From assembly GCF_030272615.1 (NCBI RefSeq), contig NC_081405.1, forward strand, positions 610,635,065 through 610,699,064: 64,000 bases of DNA, given 5' to 3'. The notes beneath the pieces are model-generated. The model ran no database searches. It worked only from the letters and a program-made list of their open reading frames with translations, and was not told the origin of the DNA. This DNA is from Cryptomeria japonica (Eukaryota > Streptophyta > Pinopsida > Cupressales > Cupressaceae). Made by a program: the position numbers and the translations under genes. This document shows positions 38,225-48,369 of this stretch, piece after piece (within the stretch, counting starts at the first letter, position 1; each line of letters opens with the position of its first letter).

Positions 38225-39552
38225 TCCTTTTCTTTAAGTTCTGGAAGAAAGATCTTCCAAGAATTCACTTTCATTCGAAGGTTTACACACAAATTGTCAA
38301 TCTCCATGAACAAATCAATAACATCAGATGAGGAATTAGGTACAGAAGGATTCTACACACACTTTTCAGCTTCAACAAGTTGACTAGAGAAATGTTCTAA
38401 TTTAGCTTCAACTATCTCATTCACTTTCCAAAATGTATTCACCACATCTTCTATTTGCCTTAGAATAAATAAAATTTCTGACTACAAAGAATTTATCCGT
38501 TGTCTCTATTCAACATCTTTATCACTGAAAATGTCAAATATTTTACCAAGAGAGTTCATCTCAGAATCAATAGAGTCAATTTCAACTCTGAAGTTCTCAA
38601 TAGTAGCAAGCGACTGAAGACAATACTTGAATACTCTGGCCACATATTCAACACAATTCCTCATATCCTTTATGATTTTAGATAATATTTTTTGCATAGT
38701 GATACGCCTTTTCTCCATAGCTTCCTGAACTTCATCTTTTCCAATTGATTTTTTCACGTGATTTTTCAAACAATCTTCAAGCAACTCAACTAAGACATAT
38801 GGTAAGATATCTACTAGATTCTTCAAATCAATGCTCTTCTAGAAAAGATAATCAACCAAGACTTCTTCAATTTTATCCTGATCATATGATGGATCCACAA
38901 GCCTCAAATCACTAATCTTCTTCATGCAATCTTCTTCTTCAAGCATACTAAAAATGTTAAATTCTATTCTGCACAGGTCATCTTCATCCAAACTATCTTC
39001 TTGTTTTTCAATTTTGGCGTTCTTTCCTTTAGCTTCTCTAAGGGGTTCCAAATCATCAAGATTAATTACTTCTTTCTTCTCATCAAATTTCTTCACCTTC
39101 TTCAATTTTGGAGGAGAAAATGCAACTGATCTCTTTGACCTTCTTCTGTTGGAGGAAAGACACTAATCAAAAGGTCTGATAACACTAGGAACCAAATCAG
39201 AACATCACAACTTCTAGAGATTTATGAAATGATATTTGCATGCCTTTTCTTCATCTACTAGACAACTCAGATACCTGTAAACCTTCTTTCCAACCAGGAT
39301 ATTTGATTTCCACACAACATTTTCCTTTAAGGGTAAAGATATCATGAAATAAAGCATCAAACACACAATTAAAGAACCAAAATGGAAAGAATATCTATTC
39401 TCTTTTGACATAGTGATATTCTCAATTAATTGCATCAATAACAACTCACATAAATTGAAGTCCTCGCCTTCTTTCAGCATCTGATGTGCAACATACATAG
39501 CTATAGCATAGGTAGAACCTTCTTTGTAACACTTATACATATTGCTCAACAA
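38225..39552 (-). pseudogene. Non-pol conserved ORF (copy 3)
   Basis: One minus-strand frame of about 440 codons without frameshift, broken by several stops (for example TAG at 39,216-39,214 and a TGA shortly after). The core reads YVAHQMLKEGEDFNLCELLL then ENRYSFHFGSLIVCLMLYFM, followed by SLPLKENVVW. A Lys-rich linker (about 39,110-39,040) and a long helical, coiled-coil-like C-terminus (MKNLVDILPYVLVELLEDCL onward) follow. It has the same architecture as the frames at 789 and 4,981. The N-terminus is lost by deletion into the LTR. Function unknown. Confidence 0.6.
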
Positions 39553-39626
39553 CTAACTTGCTATATCTAGACCAATCTTGATCACTAGTTTTGACATTAA
39601 TTACAACCAAACATATATTTCGAACC
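39527..39626 (-). repeat. Remnant of the 5' LTR of the nested element
   Basis: About 100 bp that align with the first 100 bp of the LTR at 37,986-37,880 (shared CACTTATACATA-TGCTC, GACTTGCTATAT or close variants, and AACCAAACATATATTTC). Confidence 0.75.
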
Positions 39627-39631
39627 ATGGA

Positions 39632-40731
39632 ATGGTGGCGAACCAGTTTCCCTAGTAAGATATGTATTCATCCTCTCCAAAACTCTTTTTCCCTAATTGA
39701 ATGTATTGATTCAAACTTAAAAATTAAACTCTTGCATGGCTCTCCTATTTTCTTTAAAGGTTTAAGATACCATAGAATAAATTGGTCCCCCAACTTCAAC
39801 CCCTCCAAATACCATTTTCAGAAAATCCCAATATGGTTGAGTCTAGTGGGTCTTCTAGCTAAATACTTGAGCATAGATTCTTTAGTCAATATTGGAAATT
39901 CTTTAGGTTCTCTTGTAGGGATAGATGAAGAATTTCTTAATGGAAAATCAGGGGATATTGCTAATATTTTTGTGGAAATTGATACTGATTTATGAATTTA
40001 TAAAGAGCTTGATATTATTTGAGGCTTTGGAAAATGGTGCCAATCTATTTCCGCATTGCTAAACAAAGTGCCTATTCATTTTCTAACAAGATAAACACTA
40101 GAGGTCTGTAGCTCAGGAATTAAAGTGATGGATATAGAGCATTGCAGTGAAAACACAATGCTGAAAGATTTTGAGCATCTAGATCACTATGAGGAGAAAA
40201 TAGATGTTACTTCCTTCAACCCATCTATAGTTGATAGGCCAGAGTTTATTCATGATCATTCATTGGATCAGGCACAAGTTACACCTATAGAGAAGGCTAG
40301 CCTAGAGGAAGGTCAAGATTTTCAACAATCTTTGGATAGAAATAAGCAAAAGGAGTTAGAGCAGATGGTTTCCCCAAGAGAGGAAGATTGTGAATAGTCA
40401 AAATTCTTTGATATGTATACAGAGTTGGTCTCAAATTTCAATCTTCAAAATAATCGTAAAATGGTTGGAGATAAGCCCTTGAACAAAGAAGAACTCCTTC
40501 AAATGAGGATGGAAGCAGAAAAATTATGAGGAGTTCTTATTTGAAAATAAGATCCTTTCAGACCTTGAGGAAGATAGAATTAAAGAAACTTTTGTAGGTA
40601 TCTACCAGACGAGCTCTCACAAAGGAAAACCTGATTGTGGAAAACTAGTTGCAAAGAAGAAAGACAGAAAATCACTAAAAACTTTAAGATCAAAAGCAAG
40701 AAAAGCCAAAGGTCAAAAAGGATCACCTTAA
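39632..40731 (+). pseudogene. LINE ORF1, 3' part
   Basis: Continues the frame of 35,679-36,418. LKIKLLHGSPIFFKG, YHFQKIPIWLSLVGLLAKYL and IGNSLGSLVGIDEEFLNGK fit the DUF4283-type domain of plant LINE ORF1. Two TGA and a TAA follow at 39,993-40,095, then Glu/Asp-rich sequence (MDIEHCSENTMLKDFEHLDH), a frameshift near 40,530, and a Lys-rich end (KSLKTLRSKARKAKGQKGSP) that stops at 40,731, 40 bases before ORF2. Confidence 0.7.
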
Positions 40732-40771
40732 TCTTAAATGCAACAAAGGGGAAGAACCTTCGCACTCAATT

Positions 40772-41045
40772 ATGAGGCTCCTTAGTTGGAATGTTAGGGG
40801 TCTAAAGGCTCTTAACAAACAACACTTTGTCAAATGCATCACAAGTACAACAAAAGTTGATATTGTTTTATTCTAGGAAACTAGACTTTTAAAAGATGAA
40901 ATGTATTCTTTCAATAAAATGTTGGGTGTTTGGGACATGGAGATAGTTCAACCTGAAGGTGCCTTGAGTGGTTTGGCTACCCTCTGGAAAGTTAGGAGCA
41001 TCTCTTTTGAATTATCGTAAATGCTGGCAAGAGACACTGCAGGTA
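40772..41045 (+). pseudogene. LINE ORF2, endonuclease N-terminus only
   Basis: MRLLSWNVRGLKALNKQHFV (40,772 onward), then VDIVLF-ETRL with a TAG where Gln is usual in QETK/R, then GALSGLATLWK. This is the start of the AP-type endonuclease that nicks target DNA for LINE insertion. RT is absent: the frame is cut at about 41,045 by the next LTR element, and nothing of ORF2 is seen beyond it. Confidence 0.8.
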
Positions 41046-42088
41046 TGTTGTGATATTGTCATTGATGGCAACTCATATCAGTTTTTGCATCCACACTTCA
41101 TGTTATCATCATTCAGGAGGATTGAGTGGAGATTGTTTGAATTTGGTAAGGTTTGGTAAGATGAACAGGGTATCCAGCAGAGTGTATAGTGCTTTGGTTG
41201 GCAAATTATTGTGGTTGAGTATTATTCTTTGTGGATCTGGGAGATGTATTATGGATATGCAGTTTACCTTATTCTAGGTTTATAGCCTCTGGTGATATGT
41301 TTTGTGTAAGTTAGAAGATCCAACAATCATATTTTGGCTAGAACAATGGTTATCAATGGTAACATGTGATAACTTAGTTTGTGCATCTTGTAGATCTATT
41401 TTTGTGGTTGATTGTGTATTCTAGGTTGATGAGCTGACCTCTGTACACATTTCATCTTTTGTGATGTGCTTGGAGCCGACTTTGTGGTGACCTACATTAG
41501 TAATGTGGATATATAAGATAGGTTTATTTTATCATTTTGGATATAGATGTGTGTGTGACATACATGTGTATGAGAAATTGTGCACAATTTCACATGCGCA
41601 AGGTAAAGATTTGTGTTCCGGTATGCTGCATAATATCATAACAAAGTTGTATTGTAGAGAAGAGTAAGAATATGTTTTGTGCTTAACCAAAACTATATCC
41701 AAACATTTGTTAATGCTACTTGATAGTTCAAAATTCATTGTAATCTCTTGGAAACATTTTATAAGGCAGTGAGGCTTTTGGGTTATAGCCCTATAATTTG
41801 AATAGTGAGCTCTAGGTAGTGTGCCTAAATGCATGTGCATTCCCCTATGTAATACTTTTTATACTTTTAGCCGAGTATACTAATATTGTGGGTAAGAATC
41901 CCACTATGATTTTTCCCTTAACCGGGTTTCCACGTAAAAATATTTGTGTTATGGTATTGTTGATCTTTGCTTTGTGTTTCTGAACTTTAATTTCTTTAAT
42001 ATGCATTAAGTGGCATAATGGTTAGATCAACAAAGTTAAAAATTTCAAAACTCTTATTCACGCCCCCTCTCAGTGTTCATTGATTCCA
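41046..42088 (+). repeat. 5' LTR of a further LTR element inside LINE ORF2
   Basis: 1,043 bp starting TGTTGTGATATTGTCATTGATGG. It contains a TATA box (TATATAAG, 41,510-41,517), GGTTTCCACGTAAAAAT and the C-rich CGCCCCCTCTCAG segment, and ends TGATTCCA. A primer site and a coiled-coil gag follow. It is close in length and landmarks to the solo LTR at 60,863-61,900. Confidence 0.75.
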
Positions 42089-42093
42089 ATAAT

Positions 42094-42106
42094 TGGTATC
42101 ATAGCC
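42094..42106 (+). other. Primer-binding site, initiator-Met-tRNA type
   Basis: TGGTATCATAGCC, five bases past the LTR, differs by one base from the common TGGTATCAGAGCC. Confidence 0.75.
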
Positions 42107-42159
42107 TAGTTCCTTGGAGGAAGCCTAACAACTTGAGGTTGATCTGAGAAGGTGAATCA

Positions 42160-42456
42160 ATGGATTTTGGTAGTCTTAAAAAGTAGCTGGTTGTTTCTCT
42201 TGAAGATCTTGATCAGCCACAAGATGAGAACTGGCAAATGAAAGAAAATCTCAAAGATGTTGAATAATACATTGAAACATTAAAGGATCAGTTGAACAAA
42301 TCAAGGGAAGAGAAAAAGGAACTTGTTGATCAGTTTAAGAAGAAGGAAAGTTACAACATTGATGAGGAAGCCTTGAGGGAAAAGACAGAAGAATGTGAAT
42401 GACTAGCTAGAGTGAATACAATCTAGAAGAATGAAATGGAAGTTATTGTAGGGTAA
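42160..42456 (+). pseudogene. Coiled-coil gag start
   Basis: ATG at 42,160. The frame has a TAG, a TAA, a TGA and another TAG but no shift. It is highly charged and helical: ENWQMKENLKDVE, then YIETLKDQLNKSREEKKELV, typical of the N-terminal part of LTR-element gag. It ends abruptly near 42,456, so the rest of the element is missing. Confidence 0.5.
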
Positions 42457-43330
42457 GTGCACAAATATGGCGGTCAAAAAGGGGGGTATAAGTGGACATT
42501 TTTATTCAGAAATCAGGTGAACCTGAACTTGGATGCAAAATTTGAAAGTCATCCACTCAAGATATGAAGATAATCTAAGAACAAATATTGTAGTACTCTG
42601 AATCTAGTTTCTAAAATACTAAACGATTTAAAAATTGGATAAGATTAAGGATGTAAAATCCTTCACGCACAAAAAATAGACCTTGATTTTTTTTGAAAAA
42701 CATAACATAGTGTCTAACATGTGCATAAAAAAAGTCATAGTTAGATTTAGTATTTTGAAAAATCCTTTGGCAGAAAGATAGTTAAGAGTTAGCACTAGAG
42801 GATGTGTTTTTTTGTGTAATTTTTTGTTGAGTATTTTTTTTTAATGATTTTTCCAATCGAGCACATCCTGAAAATTAGGTACCTATTCATGCATGAAGCA
42901 TAACTTGCACTAAAAAAATTAAAAATACAAATTTCTTTTTTTTTCAAATTGTAAAGAATCAAGTGCACTACAATAATATATATATTTTTTTTAATTTGGA
43001 TAAGTAGATCAAAAGTTATTAAAAAAATGGTACACATATCTCTATGAGAACTATGGAGACATTGGTAAAATAAATTCAATAATAATACGTTATTGTTGTT
43101 CAAATTTTTTAAAAAATATATTGTTAGAAAACTCAAAAGATGGGTGAAAATATGGTGACAATTTTAGAAATACCCACTTGATGAAGTGTAAACCTGATGA
43201 TGACAAATTTGCGAAACCAAGTTATTAAAATAAAACACATCAAAAAGGAGGGAAATGGAGGGAAATAAAACTTCCAACCCATAGCTTTGTCATCCAGGCC
43301 TATTTCCAAGCCTAAAAAGTCAAAATCTCA
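42457..43330. other. Gap, A/T-tract-rich
   Basis: Many A and T runs and no supported frame. It abuts the CpG-rich motif copies at 43,331 and may include the outer edge of the unit described at 43,331-48,353. Confidence 0.4.
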
Positions 43331-43391
43331 TATGGGGTACATATTGTATAAGAAGCGCGTACTGGGTACCTATGGTGTAAGAAGCGCGTAC
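43331..43391 (+). repeat. Tandem CpG-rich AGAAGCGCGTAC units
   Basis: Two ~30-bp units, each ending AGAAGCGCGTAC (43,351-43,362 and 43,380-43,391). The reverse complement of that 12-mer occurs at 48,342-48,353, on the other side of the minus-strand pseudogene. Diverged copies of GCGCGTACTGGGTACC appear at 43,554-43,569 and 43,943-43,958. Confidence 0.8.
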
Positions 43392-43438
43392 ACGTTGTTT
43401 TTGTTTAAAATTTGGGAGTATGTATAATATGATATTGT

Positions 43439-43567
43439 ATATATAATATGTGTATATACATATAATATATAATTTATATATAATATATTAAGTATATATA
43501 TACACACATATATGTGTATGTATGTGTATTGTCTCCCTCTCTCCCCATCTCAAGCACGTATAGGGTG

Positions 43568-43654
<87 letters not shown>

Positions 43655-43723
43655 TCCTCTTCCCCCCTCTCTTTCCCTCCCTCTACCTCTCTCTCCCTCT
43701 CTCCCCTTCTCCCTTCCTCCATA

Positions 43724-43768
<45 letters not shown>

Positions 43769-43920
43769 TATCTCCCTCTCCCTCTCTCTCCACCTCTCTC
43801 TCCCTCTCTCCCCTTCTCCCTTCCTCCATACCTCATCCCTCTCTCTCTTCATCTCTCCCTCCCCACTCTTTCTCTCTCCCTCTCCCCCCCTCTCTCTCTC
43901 CCTCTCCCTCCCCTTTCCTT
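43439..43920. repeat. TA-rich and (CT)n microsatellite block
   Basis: TA/TG-rich sequence to about 43,540, then about 350 bases of nearly pure CT with C-rich interruptions. Ser-Leu and Arg-Glu frames here are artefacts. Confidence 0.95.
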
Positions 43921-44120
43921 CACATTTTCTTTACTACAAATAGCGCATATGGGGTATTGACATTGTTGAAGGCCGCACTGCAATTGTGTCTGCACTTCTA
44001 TCACTATTTTATACATAGAAGTAAGTGATTTTTTTAATTTTTGCATGATTTCAAATGATTGAATTGTTTCTCTTATTAGTTTTGCCAATATTATTGTGAT
44101 TATTTAATAGTTACTATGCT

Positions 44121-44945
44121 TTGGGATGCATGAGAGGAGTATGCCTAGTGTAAACCTGCCCACCCAGACATGCTCATAAAGTCATTTTGTGCACAAGACA
44201 AACATAATCAATTCTAGCATATCTTGCAACTTTGCATTGCATGCAACTGATAGTTTTTGTATCATGTGAAAAAATGCTACCAATTGAAAATGGCTTCGAG
44301 TCATCAAAAATTAAGATGTACCATTTTAAAGGAGCCTCACATGACCCCATGGGTTCAAACGGATCAATCATATGTGTCATGGATTGGAAGAAATAGTCTG
44401 TCAAAGTTTGACATTTTTTTGGACTCAAGGCACTTGAGAGATGGCGTTGGTAGGGTATGACTCTCGACATTTTGATTCTTTTGGATGCATGAAAGGAGCA
44501 TGCCTAATGTAAAATTGCCCACCCAAACGTGCTCATGACATCAGTTTTTGCACAGGATGAACAAAATCAATTCTAGCCTATCTTGCATCTTTGCAGTGCA
44601 TGCAATTGATGATTTTTGTAGCAAGCAAAAAAAAGCTACGAACTGAAAATGGCTCCGATTCGTAAAAAAAAAGAGATAGGCAACTGTAGAGGAGCCTTAC
44701 ATAACCCCACAGGTTCAAATAGATCAATCTATGTGTCCTGGATTGGAAGAAATAGTCCATCAAAGTTTGAAAATTTTTTGGACTCGAGGCACTTGAGAGA
44801 TCGCGCCGGTAGGGTATGACTCTCGAAGTTCCTATTCTTTGGGATGCATGAGAGGAGCATTCCTAGTGTAAACTTTCCCACCCGAACATTCTCGTGACAC
44901 TAGTTTATGCACAAGACAAATCGAATCGATTCAAGCCTATCTTGC
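44121..44945. repeat. ~360-bp tandem repeat, 2.3 copies
   Basis: TTGGGATGCATGAGAGGAG or close variants begins units at 44,121, 44,480 and 44,840, and GGTAGGGTATGACTCTCGA closes the first two. Units align over their whole length with roughly 10-15% visible differences. The third is partial. It carries no coding frame. Confidence 0.9.
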
Positions 44946-45095
44946 AACTTTGACAACTTTGACAACAACTGAGCAACTTTTACATCTTTTATCCAAATGA
45001 AGCCAAACTTTGACAACTTTGACGATAATTGAGAAACTTTGACAACAATTGAGCAAATTTTACATCTTTGATCCAAATGAGCGCAAACACGAGAA
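44946..45095. repeat. Short repeats of CAACTTTGACAACAA-TGAGCAA
   Basis: Two copies of ACTTTGACAACAA(C/T)TGAGCAA(C/A)TTTTACATCTTT-ATCCAAATGA, plus extra AACTTTGACAA units between them. Confidence 0.85.
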
Positions 45096-45169
45096 CCAAA
45101 ATTTGACCATTGCGAGCATGAGGGTGCTCTCGCACCACACACATATTGTTGTTTATATTCATATTGTCT

Positions 45170-45476
45170 ATTTTTGTTGTTTATATTCATATTATTGATT
45201 ACATATGCAAATATTCAGTTAAATTTATAAAAGGTCAGCCACCAAATACAACGAATACACAATAATGAACTGAATACAAGGATTTTTGTAGGGTTAATTC
45301 AACATTTTAGAAATATTGTCAAATCATATTCCACAATTGCAATGTTTTTTATATCATATATTTTGGTTGTTTGTATTCATATTGTTGATTACATAGATAA
45401 ATGATCAATTAACTTTATAAAAGGACAGTCATGAAATACAACGAATACACAATAATGAACTCAGTACATATTTATT
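45170..45476. repeat. ~110-bp direct repeat, 194-bp period
   Basis: TTGTTTATATTCATATTATTGATTACAT through AATACAACGAATACACAATAATGAACT (about 45,175-45,280) recurs at about 45,369-45,474 with scattered changes. Confidence 0.85.
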
Positions 45477-45624
45477 GGATCGAATAAAATGCATGTCTTC
45501 CAAGTCAATACAAGTATTACAAAAATGTGGCATATGCCATGTCCAAATCGATATACAATAAAAATGTAGAATATATCTACATGTATTGTTCATTCTATGA
45601 CCACAACTAATACTATATGATCCT

Positions 45625-48215
45625 AAACTTGTGGTGGATCATCAAAATTGAGCCTCTTCGATGCAGTACACTACTCTGTAGATGGCTGCAAAACCACAAT
45701 TCAAAATCCAAGTTAGAATTCTTTTGTAGAAAATAGTTCACAATTAACAATATAACTATGAATTTAACTATAACTCCTTTGCAATTGAAATGTAGATTAC
45801 CTCATCGACTGATCTAAGAGATAATGTCTTCGCTCTCCTCTCCTTGTCACTCTTAGGAGTTTTCTTGAAGACAAACTTAAAAGGATCCACATTGTGGTCG
45901 AACCGCGAAGGGGTCTATTGTAGATTAAATGTACAATTAATACAATGTACTAACATAAATACATCAAAATCACTTTAAGGCTATAATATAGAGAACAATG
46001 ACATACCGGTGCCTGAGATGCTTCTCCAATGGACTAAGGATGGCTCACCATCAATGGAGAAACTATCACTATTACCTATACAAAAAATGATCAAAGATTA
46101 AATACAATTAATATAATGATAAGTGTTGTAAGTTAAAAAGAATTGATGTAATATATCAAAGAAAAGTGTACAGGATCCTGAGATGCTTCTCTAGTGCATG
46201 GAGGAGGGCTCGCCATGATGAAGTAGCTATGGATATTTCCTGTATGAAAAAATTATAAGATTATAATTTATCAAAAGTTCACATGTACACGTGCATATAA
46301 TCATAAAATCAAGAAAATAAAGTAGAGATACATACCTTTGCCCTCTCTCGATCCGCGAGCGAATCAAGTGCATTCAACAAATCCACATAGCTCAATGGCC
46401 ACTATACAAGTAAAATAGACAAAAAACACTAATCAATCTACAAACCCCAACTAAGACAATTTCAACATTTTCAAACAATTGGACAACTAAAAATGTGTTC
46501 AATTACCTTTTTCCCATGTTTTGGCATCTTCGAGGAATTATTTTGCTTAGGACAAGGCCTAGATGTGGAGGGGGCACCCTTCTAAAACAAAATTAACATG
46601 AGATATTAGTACAGATAATATATTAAACATAATTTTAAAAATATAAAATGAAATGACTTGCACATTCCATCAAAATAATACATAAAAAAGGTTGTACAAA
46701 ATATGATACTGTATAGCCTTGTAGGCCAAAATTGATCGCTGAGAGCGTGATGTCATCAATCTAGGACATATGGCCCCCTATCAACACCTACAAACCAAAA
46801 ATTGGACCAAACATTAAAGATAGTATATCTTGTAATTTTTTTGAATTCAAAGTGTACTATTCTATTTTAACATGTTACAAAATTTATACCTCAAGCATCA
46901 AAGTTCCAGTTGTAGTAACTGGGGGAGGAGAATGGGATACCGTTGCTGCACCCTAAAATACATATGATTTGTATCAATTTAAATCGATGTATAAATAAAA
47001 ATTTATTTATGTAATTACAAATTTAAAGTGACTGATAAATAAAATGTTATGAATTCAAATCAACACACCTATGTTTGCGGTTGATAGGGAAACAACATCT
47101 CCATCGACTCCTCTATCAGCACCACATCTTCAACCATGTAGGTCTGACATCTACTCCCACAAATTGTACATGAATGATATGTGGATCCATCTGCAGTAGT
47201 TGCATCATCCGTCCCTGAGCAATTGACACACACATGTTGAATGGGCTCTTTGTCGCCACATGGAGCAACTAATAGCTCATTGTCCAATACAAGAGGGTGT
47301 GCTAATTGTGTCCCATGTTGGATGATGACACCAGTCAATGTTGTGGCCTCTTAACGAGTCTGTAGCTCCATCAACTCTTTCATCTCTACTAGGAAAACCT
47401 GATGCACCTTGGGTTTGGGTGCTAGGGGCGACGACTCTCCGGGGCTACTCGCCTATGGGCTCCAGGTCTATCTTGGGCAAAGCTGCCACCTCTACCATGG
47501 AACTCTCTCATGTCAAAATAGTTTGGTCGCACATTGAGGACAAACTCATAGTATACTTTTCTCAAAAAATACAATGGAACCTCATAATTATTACAAGGTG
47601 GATCATCAAAGACTATCCACCACCTCTACCAAAAAAGATTCTTCATCTGCACATCAGTACACCAATGTATGGGAAACCTCTTTGCATTAAGAGGTAATGA
47701 CTAACTAGTTTTAGGATCAACAAAAAGGGCACATATTTGCTGTTTACTAATATTTTGGTTTTTCACTCCCTCATATGATAACCCACCAGCATAGTATTGA
47801 CAACACATATCCCTAAAGTTTCCCCATTTTGTAATTTGTGTGGAAATGGTTGTGGCAGCACTAGCTAATGTTTCTAGGCTAGTGGAGAGGGATTTATGAT
47901 TCTCAAGCTCAGATGTTTTCAATTTATTAATCAATCTATTTATTTTAGACATGTTTTTCCCTAACAGATTAATCAATTGCTCCCATGTTTCAGGTGTATG
48001 GTCAAAAGGAGGAACTGGAGGTGTATCTTGTGGGTTTTGTTTGGGTTTTTAGGAGGTGCATTTTGTTGTTGTTGTTGTGGATTATCATAATCTTGTTTTT
48101 GAAACAAAAAATAAAAAAACCTAATCAAAATAAATTAAATTAAATTCAAAATGTAAAACAAAATGAATAAACGAGAAAGAAAGACAAAAATTAAGAAAAA
48201 CTAACCTTGATCCAT
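45625..48215 (-). pseudogene. Ten-exon gene remnant of unknown family
   Basis: Minus-strand exons bounded by GT-AG: 48215-48206 (MDQ), 48091-47069, 46952-46890, about 46785-46700 (donor unsure), 46581-46507, 46401-46336, 46239-46172, 46075-46006, 45914-45801 and 45685-45625. Exon 2 has a five-Gln run, then TPPVPPFDHTPETWEQLINL, a helical part (47,976 down), NAKRFPIHWCTDVQMKNLF, WWIVFDDPPCNNYEVPLYFL and RKVYYEFVLNVRPNYFDMRE, and near its end Cys pairs CVNC and CTICGSRC. Exon 6 reads WPLSYVDLLNALDSLADRER and exon 9 DPFKFVFKKTPKSDKERRAK. Exons 7 and 8 look duplicated (REASQDP against GEASQAP). TAG stops break exons 2, 4, 8 and 10, and exon 2 has at least two frameshifts. Dense short introns argue against an LTR element; a DNA transposon or a captured host gene is more likely. 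Confidence 0.55.
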
Positions 48216-48338
48216 AGTGTTTGGTTGAGAAATGTGGCAGCCAGTTCACAGTTTCTTGGAGGAAAAGGAGGAAAAAATGCCATGGTCATAGGAAAATAAG
48301 ACCTAGTTCTTTTTTAAAAAATGTTTTTTGACAAGTAT

Positions 48339-48353
48339 CGCGTACGCGCTTCT
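48339..48353 (-). repeat. Inverted copy of the CpG-rich motif with a 10-bp palindrome
   Basis: GTACGCGCTTCT (48,342-48,353) is the reverse complement of AGAAGCGCGTAC at 43,351 and 43,380. It overlaps CGCGTACGCG (48,339-48,348), a perfect palindrome with four CpG, rare in such AT-rich DNA. It lies 125 bases upstream of the pseudogene's start codon. Confidence 0.75.
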
Positions 48354-48369
48354 GTGTGTGAAAAGTGGA

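Noticed and set aside
42966-42973. CACTACAA, the start of typical CACTA transposon ends
   Set aside because: No matching inverted TTGTAGTG at a suitable distance and no CACTA transposase; likely chance.
43474-43960. Ser-Leu and Arg-Glu repeat frames
   Set aside because: Artefacts of the (CT)n tract on both strands.
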